Assembly (NCBI RefSeq): GCF_003205615.1
Contig: NZ_PYBV01000011.1
Location: 53,931-117,930 of the forward strand
Source: Micromonospora arborensis
Lineage (GTDB): Bacteria > Actinomycetota > Actinomycetes > Mycobacteriales > Micromonosporaceae
Length of the DNA: 64,000 nucleotides
Reading direction: 5' to 3'
Shown here: in pieces, positions 29,067 to 35,562 of the stretch
Numbering within the stretch: position 1 is the first letter of the stretch
How the letters are laid out: every line of letters starts with the position of its first letter
Translations under genes and position numbers: made by a program
The notes under the pieces: generated by a model
Databases searched by the model: none
Seen by the model: only the letters and a program-made list of their open reading frames with translations
What the model was told of the DNA's origin: nothing

Positions 29067-29095
29067 CCGTCAGAAGTACAACGCGCTGGTGAAGA

Positions 29096-29563
29096 TCAGC
29101 GCTTCGAGTACTGGGGAGCCTTACGGGCCTTCTTGAGGCCGTACTTCTTGCTTTCCTTGACCCGGGCGTCCCGGGTGAGGAAGCCGGCCTTCTTCAGGGC
29201 CGGGCGGTCGTCCGGCTCGTTGACGATCAGCGCCCGGGCGATGGCCAGCCGCAGCGCACCGGCCTGGCCGGTGGTGCCGCCGCCACGCAGGTTGGCGATG
29301 ACGTCGAACGCCTCGGGCTTCTCGGCGGTGACCAGCGGGTCCTTGATGAGCTGCTGGTGCACCTTGCTCGGGAAGTAGGCCTCGAGGTCGCGGCCGTTGC
29401 AGGTGATCTTGCCGGTGCCCGGAACGATACGGACCCGGACGATGGCCTCCTTGCGCCGACCCACGGTCTGGATCGGGCGGTCACCACGCGGCGCGCGGGC
29501 GACGGGCGCCGGCGCCTCGGTGGCCTCGGGGGCAACCTCGGTCTCGGTGGTGATGTCGGTCAT
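29096..29563 (-). CDS. rpsI: 30S ribosomal protein S9
   Basis: The 155-aa protein has a typical actinobacterial acidic N-terminal extension, then the core [20 protein letters not shown] and the conserved C-terminus ending KAPQYSKR, whose final Arg reaches the ribosomal P site. The Met start follows GGAAGCAGC. It is 20 bases downstream of rplM in the standard L13-S9 operon. Confidence 0.97.
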   Translation of the reverse strand: MTDITTETEVAPEATEAPAPVARAPRGDRPIQTVGRRKEAIVRVRIVPGTGKITCNGRDLEAYFPSKVHQQLIKDPLVTAEKPEAFDVIANLRGGGTTGQAGALRLAIARALIVNEPDDRPALKKAGFLTRDARVKESKKYGLKKARKAPQYSKR

Positions 29564-29583
29564 GCTGCTTCCTTCGCCCGCGC

Positions 29584-30027
29584 TCACTGCGCGATCTGCT
29601 TGATCTCGAACGGCACCGGCTGCTGCGCGAGGTGCGGGTGCTCGGCACCGGCGTAGACCTTCAGCTTCTTGATCAGCTGACGGCCGAGCTTGTTGTGCGG
29701 GAGCATCCCCTTCACAGCCAGCTCGATGGCGCGCTCGGGCCGCTTGGTCAGCAGCTCGTCGTAGCCGATCTGCTTCAGACCACCCGGGTAACCGGAGTGG
29801 CGGTAAGCGACCTTGGTCTGGCGCTTGTTGCCGGTCAGCGCAACCTTGCCCGCGTTCACGATGACGACAAAGTCGCCCGTGTCGACGTGCGGCGCGAAAG
29901 TCGGCTTGTGCTTACCACGCAGCAACGTGGCGGCGTGGGTGGCCAGGCGGCCCAGCACGACATCAGAGGCGTCGATGACGTGCCACTGACGCTCGATCTC
30001 ACCCGGCTTCGGGCTGTACGTACGCAC
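29584..30027 (-). CDS. rplM: 50S ribosomal protein L13
   Basis: The 147-aa protein starts at the GTG of [20 protein letters not shown], which gives the usual L13 length; upstream open frame has no family similarity. Conserved RHSGYPGG and [10 protein letters not shown] segments are present. It is the first gene of the L13-S9 operon. The leader region up to 30236 shows no clear promoter by eye. Confidence 0.97.
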   Translation of the reverse strand: MRTYSPKPGEIERQWHVIDASDVVLGRLATHAATLLRGKHKPTFAPHVDTGDFVVIVNAGKVALTGNKRQTKVAYRHSGYPGGLKQIGYDELLTKRPERAIELAVKGMLPHNKLGRQLIKKLKVYAGAEHPHLAQQPVPFEIKQIAQ

Positions 30028-30236
30028 AGGTCTACCTTGTCTCGTCGTCGGTCTGGGGTCGCGCGCCGAGGTGACCAGATCTTGCAGGCCGGACCAGCGC
30101 GCACGAACGACCAAGCGTACCTGATGGGGCACGCCTCTGGATGTCGTACAACAGCAGGCAACGATACCCGGCGCGGTGTCCGCAGGTCAAAACGGGGGTG
30201 GGGTCTCGCGCGACGACGCGCCGACCGTGGCCCAGC

Positions 30237-31619
30237 TCACACGCCGGCGAGGCGATTTGCCCTCGGACGACGGTAGACGGCCCAGGTGACCGCGAAGCAC
30301 AACGCGTACCAGCCGATGAAGGCCAGGTAGGCGGCGTCGGCGTTGCCCGAGCCGAGGAACGACTGCCGGAACGCGATGTTGACCAGCACCCCGCCGGAGG
30401 CCCCGATCGCACCCGCGATGCCGATCAACGCGCCGGTCATCCGTCGCGCCCAGCGCGCGGCGGCCTCCGGGTCGCGCCGGCCCGCAGCCACCGCGTCCGC
30501 CGCTCGGGCCCGGAAGATCGCCGGGATCATCTTGTACGTGGAGCCGTTGCCGATACCGGAGAAGACGAAGAGGGCGAGGAACCCGGCCAGGTAGAGCCCG
30601 AACGAGTGCTCCCGGGCCGCGTACAGCACGGTGGCCGCGCCGGCCGCCATCGCCACGAAGTTCCAGAAGGTCACCCGGGCCCCGCCCAACCGGTCGGCGA
30701 GGTGACCGCCCAGCGGCCGGATCAACGAGCCGACCAGCGGGCCGAGGAAGGTCAACCAGGCGGCGTCGACCGGAGTGGGGAACCGCTCGGCGAACTGGAG
30801 CTGGAGCACCTGACCGAAGGCGAAACCGAACCCGATGAACGAGCCGAAGGTGCCGATGTAGAGCACCGACATGACCCAGGTGTGGGGGTCACGGGCCGCC
30901 TCGCGCAACGCGCCCGGCTCGTTGCGCGCCCCGGGCACGGTGTCCAACCAGCGGGCCGCGGCCAGCGCGGCCAGCACGATCAGCGGCAGGTAGACCGCCG
31001 GCACCAGCCGGGGGTACGCGGCACCGGCGGTGGCGAGGACCGCCAGCCCGACCAACTGCACCGCGGGTACGCCCAGGTTGCCGCCGCCGGCGTTGAGCCC
31101 GAGGGCCCGGCCCTTGAGCCGAGCCGGATAGAAGAGGTTGATGTTCGCCATCGAGGAGGCGAAGTTGCCGCCGCCGACCCCGGTGATGCAGGCGAGCACC
31201 ATCAGGGTGGTGTAGGACACCCCGGGCTCCAGCAGCACCGTCATCGGCACCGTGGGCACCAGCAGCAGCAGTGCGCTGATGATCGTCCAGCGCCGCCCGC
31301 CGAAGCGGGCCACCGCCAGCGTGTACGGCAGCCTCAACACCGCGCCGAGTGCCGCCGGCACTGCGGTGAGCAGGAATTTCCCGGCCGGGTCGATGCCGTA
31401 CGCGGGGCCGAGGAAGAGCACGGTGACCGACCAGAGGCTCCACACCGAGAAGCCGACGTGCTCCGCGAAGATCGAGACCCAGAGGTTGCGCCGGGCGATC
31501 GGGGCACCCGTCGCCTGCCAGAAGTCGGGGTCCTCGGGACGCCAGTCGTCGAGCCGACGCCCACGCCCGGTGGCGACCGACGGTGCGGCGGTGACTGCGG
31601 TGCTGGTGAGCGTGCTCAC
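30237..31619 (-). CDS. narK: Nitrate/nitrite transporter, NarK family
   Basis: The 460-aa major-facilitator protein has about 12 membrane segments. The nitrate signature is visible as GVGGGNFASSMANINLFYP and a second GLNAGGGNLGV. It starts at GTG with GAGGAG upstream. It should import nitrate or exchange nitrate and nitrite, supplying the assimilation operon at 35563-43097, although 4 kb of accessory genes lie between. A hairpin overlaps its ribosome-binding site. Confidence 0.92.
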   Translation of the reverse strand: MSTLTSTAVTAAPSVATGRGRRLDDWRPEDPDFWQATGAPIARRNLWVSIFAEHVGFSVWSLWSVTVLFLGPAYGIDPAGKFLLTAVPAALGAVLRLPYTLAVARFGGRRWTIISALLLLVPTVPMTVLLEPGVSYTTLMVLACITGVGGGNFASSMANINLFYPARLKGRALGLNAGGGNLGVPAVQLVGLAVLATAGAAYPRLVPAVYLPLIVLAALAAARWLDTVPGARNEPGALREAARDPHTWVMSVLYIGTFGSFIGFGFAFGQVLQLQFAERFPTPVDAAWLTFLGPLVGSLIRPLGGHLADRLGGARVTFWNFVAMAAGAATVLYAAREHSFGLYLAGFLALFVFSGIGNGSTYKMIPAIFRARAADAVAAGRRDPEAAARWARRMTGALIGIAGAIGASGGVLVNIAFRQSFLGSGNADAAYLAFIGWYALCFAVTWAVYRRPRANRLAGV

Positions 31620-31627
31620 GGCGGCTC

Positions 31628-31650
31628 CTCCTCGTCGATGTGACGAGGAG
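31628..31650 (-). promoter_or_regulatory. Hairpin overlapping the narK ribosome-binding site
   Basis: On the minus strand CTCCTCGTC (31650 to 31642), a 5-base loop and GACGAGGAG (31636 to 31628) form a perfect 9-bp stem. The 3' arm contains the purine-rich GAGGAG just before the narK GTG. Folding could reduce ribosome access; regulation is inferred. Confidence 0.5.
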
Positions 31651-31759
31651 AAACGCTAGGAACGCCGGGTTACCTGGCAGTGCCCGTCGCGGGTCGGCCC
31701 GGAAACGGGGACCGCACCACGGGCCGGCGGCGATGGTGAGCACACCACCAGACCCGTGG

Positions 31760-32053
31760 TCAGAGCTGCTGGAGGATGCGCAGCGCGCGGCCGACCCGGA
31801 GCATGGTGTCGGTGTCGGCGACGTCCACGCAGTCGGTGAACCACTTCTTCATCGGCGAGGAGATGCGGTCGGGCATCACCACGTACCGGCCCATCGTCAC
31901 GGCGAGCGGCGAGTCACGCAGCAGTGACTCCTCGACGACCTCGACCACGATCACGATGGGTACGTCGGTGGAGTTGTAGACGTCTGAGCTGATCACGAGG
32001 CCGAGGCGTTCCCGGGCGCCCTCGATGCGCCAGACCTCTCCCCTACGCAGCAC
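31760..32053 (-). CDS. MazF/PemK-type mRNA interferase toxin
   Basis: The 97-aa protein begins at GTG with VLRRGEVWRIEGARERLGLVISSDVYN, the classic MazF beta-barrel start (RGEVW and a loop before LVISSD). The remaining core is VPIVIVVEVVEES. MazF toxins cleave mRNA at short motifs. It overlaps the antitoxin gene by 11 bases, so the two are cotranscribed with antitoxin first. Confidence 0.85.
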   Translation of the reverse strand: MLRRGEVWRIEGARERLGLVISSDVYNSTDVPIVIVVEVVEESLLRDSPLAVTMGRYVVMPDRISSPMKKWFTDCVDVADTDTMLRVGRALRILQQL

Positions 32054-32300
32054 GCGGTCGCCCGCCGGAGAGCAGGTCGTTGACCATGCCCACCTCGCGG
32101 GCGTCGGCGAGCGCGGCGGACTCCAGGTCCAGACCGGCACGGCCCACGGCGGCGGCGTGCGCGGTGAAGACCTCGCGCAGCGCCTTCTCCCGGGCGGCCT
32201 GGTCCATCCAGGCGGAGAGCGACAGCCCTTCGCGCTTGGCGAACCGCCGTGCCTCCTCGATCGTCTCGTCCGTGAACGACAGAGTCACCTTGGCAGTCAT
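32043..32300 (-). CDS. Antitoxin of the MazF pair (ribbon-helix-helix type)
   Basis: The 85-aa protein starts MTAKVTLSFTDETIEEARRFAKREGLS, which fits a ribbon-helix-helix DNA-binding N-terminus. The rest is helical and acidic or polar, suited to wrap the toxin. It precedes and overlaps the toxin gene. Such antitoxins repress their own promoter. Confidence 0.78.
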   Translation of the reverse strand: MTAKVTLSFTDETIEEARRFAKREGLSLSAWMDQAAREKALREVFTAHAAAVGRAGLDLESAALADAREVGMVNDLLSGGRPRAA

Positions 32301-32390
32301 GCCGCTGAGACTACCCAGCGGTATGACCACCAGTCATCCATCCGCCCACCAGCTCGCCCACCAGCGTCGAAACGCCCATTCCGGCGGCTC

Positions 32391-33086
32391 TCACCTGACC
32401 CGACCGCCGAACACCGCGAAGCGCCACTCCTTGAAGTAACAATCGACGTCGACCAGGCCGGCCTCGGCGAGCCACCGGCACTGATCGGCCACGGTCGCCG
32501 GGCGGTCGTGCCGCATCCTCCCCTGGGAAGCGGCGATCTCCTCGGGGGACGCGCCCAGCTCGGTGATCCGCTCCAGCCACACCTCGTCGTAGCGCCGGTC
32601 CAACTCGGGGGTCGGGCCGGCGACCTGCTCGGCGTTGACGAACACCCCGCCGGGTGCCAGCGCGGCGGCGGCCCTCCGGTAGAGCGCCCGCTTGCCGGCG
32701 TCGTCCAGGTGGTGGATCGCCAGCGCGCTGACCACCGCGTCGTACCGGCCCGGCGGCAGCTCGTCGGACAGGTCGGCCTGGATGGACCGGTGCGGCACGG
32801 ACCGGGCGCGCAACTGCTCGGTGGCGCGGGCGAGCATCGCCGGCGCTCCGTCCAACAGGGTCAGCCGGACTCCGGGCACCGCCGCGGCCAGCAGCAGCGA
32901 GAGCAGGCCGGTGCCGGCGCCCAGGTCCAACACCTCGGGGGTACGTCCGGCCGCGAGCGCGGCGCGCAGCGGTGGCGCGGCCACCTGGACGGCGGCGCCA
33001 TAGAAGGCGTCGAAGCAGGGAATCAGGCGCCGACGCTCCTCGTCGTAGGTGCCGGCCACCGCGTCGAACACGTCCGCCACGCTCAT
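32391..33086 (-). CDS. Class I SAM-dependent methyltransferase
   Basis: The 231-aa protein has the SAM-binding motif VLDLGAGTGLLSLLLA, the acidic LLDGAPAML strand end and the YDAVVSALAIHHLDD motif IV region. The substrate is unknown; the small size and cytosolic sequence suggest a small-molecule methyltransferase. The start MSVADVF has GGGAG seven bases upstream. It has its own promoter with a near-consensus -10. Confidence 0.85.
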   Translation of the reverse strand: MSVADVFDAVAGTYDEERRRLIPCFDAFYGAAVQVAAPPLRAALAAGRTPEVLDLGAGTGLLSLLLAAAVPGVRLTLLDGAPAMLARATEQLRARSVPHRSIQADLSDELPPGRYDAVVSALAIHHLDDAGKRALYRRAAAALAPGGVFVNAEQVAGPTPELDRRYDEVWLERITELGASPEEIAASQGRMRHDRPATVADQCRWLAEAGLVDVDCYFKEWRFAVFGGRVR

Positions 33087-33120
33087 CGCGCACTCCCAAA
33101 TTTTGAGACAGATTTCCCAC

Positions 33121-33148
33121 ATTATAAGCGCTGTGGTGCGGCGAACAA
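33121..33148 (-). promoter_or_regulatory. Promoter of the methyltransferase gene
   Basis: On the minus strand TATAAT (33126 to 33121), a perfect -10, follows TTGTTC (33148 to 33143) after 16 bases. The transcript would start about 25 bases before the start codon. Confidence 0.65.
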
Positions 33149-33210
33149 CGCTGATGCCGTCGGCGATTCAGCTTGAAAGGGCACCGATCGGGCCCGCGCC
33201 AACGCTCCTG

Positions 33211-33250
33211 ACCCCCGACAAGCGAAAGACCCCCGGCGCGAACCGGGGGC
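33211..33250 (-). terminator. Terminator-like hairpin A
   Basis: CCCCCGG (33230-33236) pairs with CCGGGGG (33243-33249), followed on the minus strand by TCTTTCGCTTG. The flanking acccccgacaagcgaaagac is nearly repeated at 33434. It may be the distal terminator of the DUF397 operon or a remnant of a duplicated unit. Confidence 0.55.
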
Positions 33251-33333
33251 CTCTGCGCCATGAGCCTGTGTCGTCGCGCGCACCATGGAGGGCTGGCGGC
33301 CTCGGTGCTCGGCGGGGGTGGGAGTGTTGCTGA

Positions 33334-33383
33334 TGAGCGGTATACCAGGGAGTCATATTCATACCTGAGAGGTATATGGACTA
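33334..33383. repeat. 50-bp palindromic repeat, copy 2 (degenerate)
   Basis: The left part TGAGCGGTATACCAGGGAGT and the centre CATATTCATACCT match the complement of copy 3 almost base for base. The right arm has decayed (ggtatatggac), so the full palindrome is lost. It lies between terminator-like sequences A and B. Confidence 0.8.
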
Positions 33384-33433
33384 CCGGGGCGGCAGCGCCC
33401 GGCGGCGGGATGGCACCACCTCGCCGAGGACCA

Positions 33434-33490
33434 ACCCCGGGACAAGCAGAAGACCCCCGGCTTCCTGGTATCCAGGGTGCCGAGGGCCTT
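33434..33490 (-). terminator. Terminator-like hairpin B after the DUF397 gene
   Basis: A nested hairpin (inner CCTGG-TAT-CCAGG within GCCGGGGG/CCCTCGGC) lies just beyond the DUF397 stop and is followed on the minus strand by TCTTCTGCTTG. Its 3' part nearly repeats hairpin A. Confidence 0.65.
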
Positions 33491-33504
33491 ACGTGCTGCG
33501 CTGG

Positions 33505-33705
33505 TCAGCCGACGGGGCCGATCGCCTTCGCCAGATCGACGAAGCCGGCCCATGCCGCCGGTCCGAAGGTCAGCGTCCCGCCGTCGCGGTCTTTGGTGTC
33601 GCGGACGAGGACGACGCCGGGGAGGTTGTCGGCGACCTCGACGCACGAGCCCCCGTTGTTTCCGCTCTTCGTGCTCTTACGCCACTGCGCGCCGGTCATG
33701 TCCAT
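33505..33705 (-). CDS. DUF397 domain protein
   Basis: The 66-aa protein begins MDMTGAQWRKSTKSGNNGGSCVEVA and ends with the GPAAWAGFVDLAKA helix, the standard DUF397 pattern. Such small proteins are encoded next to Scr1/WhiJ-type HTH proteins and are thought to form regulatory or toxin-antitoxin-like pairs. Its start overlaps the stop of the HTH gene by 10 bases, implying coupled translation. Confidence 0.92.
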   Translation of the reverse strand: MDMTGAQWRKSTKSGNNGGSCVEVADNLPGVVLVRDTKDRDGGTLTFGPAAWAGFVDLAKAIGPVG

Positions 33706-34463
33706 GATCCCGCTGCTTTCCTGATCAGGTCTAGGGACTGATGACGGGAAAGAGCTTCGCTTCTGATGCGTTCCCATCTGCGATTCAGCGTAGCAACGTC
33801 CGCAGCTCCATTTACGATCTGCGCCCGGACCTGGCTGTCGATGTGTGCGACCTGCTCGCCGTCGGGCAGCTCGGCCACGATGAAGCCCCCGCCAAGGCCC
33901 GGATACATCCCGACGTCTTGCGGCACTACGAGCACCCGCACAGCGGGCAGCCCCGCGCACTCGGCGAGGTGGGCGACCTGCTCACGCATCAGCGATCGGT
34001 CGCCGTACGCCGACTGGTACAGGACCAGCTCGTGTACGACTGCGATCAGCAAGGGCGGGCGTTCGCGGCGGAGGATGGCCTGACGGTCGATGCGGGAGGC
34101 GACCACGTCGTCAACTTCGTCCCTCGTCAACGCTTCGCCTGCCAATGTCGCCCGCGCATACGCCTCGGTCTGCAGGAGGCCGGGCACCCATGTGTGCTCG
34201 AACCAGCGAATCGCAACGGCTTCGCGTTCCCAGTCGACCCATTCACGCAGCCATTGCGGCTCGCGCCGTTTGAGGACATCCGGCCAGAGGTCCCCGACGT
34301 CCCTCCCGAGGATGACAGCCAGCTTCGCGCGCCGACGGGGCTGCGGCACGCGTCCCGGGCTTATCCACCGCGCTGCCGTCTTCGGATCGACGCCCGTCTG
34401 AGCTGCCAGGCTTTCGGCTGTCTCGCCAGCTTCGGCCATGGCCGCTTGAAGTGCATGATTCAT
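33696..34463 (-). CDS. XRE-type HTH protein with DUF5753 (Scr1/WhiJ-like)
   Basis: The 255-aa protein has an N-terminal helix-turn-helix (MAEAGETAESLAAQTGVDPKTAARWIS) and the DUF5753 domain with IRWFEHTWVPGLLQTEAYARA. The family includes developmental regulators of Streptomyces such as WhiJ-like proteins, which usually act with a DUF397 partner as here. The Met start has GGAGG close by. Two tandem 9-bp repeats lie just upstream. Confidence 0.92.
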   Translation of the reverse strand: MNHALQAAMAEAGETAESLAAQTGVDPKTAARWISPGRVPQPRRRAKLAVILGRDVGDLWPDVLKRREPQWLREWVDWEREAVAIRWFEHTWVPGLLQTEAYARATLAGEALTRDEVDDVVASRIDRQAILRRERPPLLIAVVHELVLYQSAYGDRSLMREQVAHLAECAGLPAVRVLVVPQDVGMYPGLGGGFIVAELPDGEQVAHIDSQVRAQIVNGAADVATLNRRWERIRSEALSRHQSLDLIRKAAGSWT

Positions 34464-34477
34464 CCTGCCTCCAAGAT

Positions 34478-34495
34478 GAACGTCCCGAACGTCCC
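34478..34495. promoter_or_regulatory. Tandem 9-bp direct repeat upstream of the HTH/DUF397 pair
   Basis: GAACGTCCC occurs twice head to tail (34478-34486 and 34487-34495), 15 bases before the HTH start. It is a candidate site for autoregulation; no binding is established. Confidence 0.45.
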
Positions 34496-34673
34496 TGGAG
34501 AATAAGGCAACGTCGTGTACTGGTCCTGTCGCTCTCGGCAATGTGGTCGGTAGATGGCGCGGCCGGCAGGGATCCCCGAAACCTGGCGGACGCGTTCGTA
34601 GCGGGGCCGCCCTTGGCGGGCGAGCACTCACGAGGGCGGCCCCTTCCCAAGAGCGACGACCAGGGGATCACCC

Positions 34674-35123
34674 GTGCCGGACAAGCCGCCCGATCGGAAA
34701 CCCAAACCGAGGCCGAACACCGGCCCCGCCGCCGTCGCTGGGCGTGCCCTGGCCGCCAGGGACCGTCGTCCCGCCCTGGCGGGTGAACCGCCTCAACCGC
34801 GTCGCCGAGCAGAGCGGGGTGAGCGCACGAGCGGGTCCGCGCGGATGCCACACACCGGTGACGTCCTGCACCTGACCCGCGCCGCGAGTGTGCAGTTCCT
34901 GCGCCCGATCTTCGTCCGCGTGATTCGGGTTCTCGATTGGCCGACGTACGACGGGTGGCTGTGGATTGACGGTTACGAGCTGGCCGCGAACGGCGATGCG
35001 GTCGCACGCCGGACCCTGTTCGTGATGCCCGCAGGCCTGATCTGGCCGGACAGGCCCGCCACGGCGGCCCGGCGCCCAACCACCCGCACGCCCGTCAAGC
35101 GCGGTTCGGTGAGGGTCGGATGA
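34674..35123 (+). CDS. Hypothetical protein, basic proline-rich N-terminus
   Basis: The 149-aa protein is not recognised as a named family. It starts at GTG after AGGGG. The first ~60 residues are basic and proline-rich; the rest contains FLRPIFVRVIRVLDWPTYDGWLW, a compact hydrophobic core, and a basic tail. It is divergent from the DUF5753 gene and overlaps the next gene (ATGA). Similar small genes next to HTH/DUF397 pairs are common in actinobacteria, but their function is unknown. Confidence 0.65.
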   Translation: MPDKPPDRKPKPRPNTGPAAVAGRALAARDRRPALAGEPPQPRRRAERGERTSGSARMPHTGDVLHLTRAASVQFLRPIFVRVIRVLDWPTYDGWLWIDGYELAANGDAVARRTLFVMPAGLIWPDRPATAARRPTTRTPVKRGSVRVG

Positions 35124-35395
35124 CCCGCCGCCCTCGCTCGCACCATCCGATGCGCCCGGCGTGGCTCTGCCGTAGCTGCGCCGCTCCCTGGCCGTGTGCG
35201 CCGGCCCAGCTTCACCTCGCAACCGAGTTCTACGGCCATTCGATCGCCCTGGCGTTCTACCTGGCAGCGAACATGCAGGACGCGGTTGACGACCTGTACT
35301 CCCTAGGCGTTCGTCCTGACCTGCGAGCACTTCACGTCCGGTTCCTTGGCTGGCTGTCCCTGACCCGCCGACAACACCGCGCCGACCTGGGCTGA
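35120..35395 (+). CDS. Small Cys-rich hypothetical protein
   Basis: The 91-aa protein contains PAWLCRSCAAPWPCAPAQ, a possible zinc or metal site with three cysteines, and a following helical segment (YGHSIALAFYLAANMQDAVDDL). Actinobacterial genomes hold many such proteins near HTH/DUF397 pairs, sometimes labelled flavin reductase without visible support. It is translationally coupled to the preceding gene. Confidence 0.65.
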   Translation: MTRRPRSHHPMRPAWLCRSCAAPWPCAPAQLHLATEFYGHSIALAFYLAANMQDAVDDLYSLGVRPDLRALHVRFLGWLSLTRRQHRADLG

Positions 35396-35500
35396 CCGCC
35401 TCTGGGACACCGGCGGCGCTGATCCCGGCCGACGGACGGCAGGGTCGGCCCGCACCGCCCACCCGTCACGCCCGCTGCCCCGGTGCGGTGTGAGCCCCAC

Positions 35501-35538
35501 TTGACAGGACCGAAACAGAAGGGACCCGGACTGGAAAC
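35501..35538 (+). promoter_or_regulatory. GlnR box upstream of the nitrate assimilation operon
   Basis: The sequence reads TTGAC-n6-GAAAC-n6-GACCC-n6-GAAAC, the a-b-a-b pattern of GlnR sites (gTnAC-n6-GaAAC, twice) with correct spacing; only the second a-box is degenerate. It lies 24 bases before the nitrate reductase start codon, so GlnR probably controls the whole operon under nitrogen limitation. Confidence 0.8.
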
Positions 35539-35562
35539 TGCCCGGCGGCACGCTTTGCCGAC

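Larger units (their letters stand above)
33087..33504. other. Non-coding region between methyltransferase gene and DUF397 gene
   Basis: About 420 bases without a supported gene. The stretch holds the methyltransferase promoter (33121-33148), two related terminator-like sequences (around 33211-33250 and 33434-33490) and a degenerate copy of the 50-bp palindromic repeat (33334-33383) between them. Confidence 0.7.

Noticed and set aside
31641..31680. GTGAC followed by GAAAC upstream of narK as a possible GlnR box
   Set aside because: The spacing is 5 rather than 6 bases and the next half-sites do not match, so it is below the standard met by the site at 35501.
33221..33260. tRNA-like sequence near the GCGAAAGACCCCCGG segment
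   Set aside because: No cloverleaf or acceptor stem could be drawn; a simple terminator hairpin explains it.
33168..33362. Short open frames encoding peptides such as MNMTPWYTAHQQ at repeat elements
   Set aside because: They are translations of the palindromic repeat and its flanks; equivalent frames appear at the other copies and lack ribosome sites.
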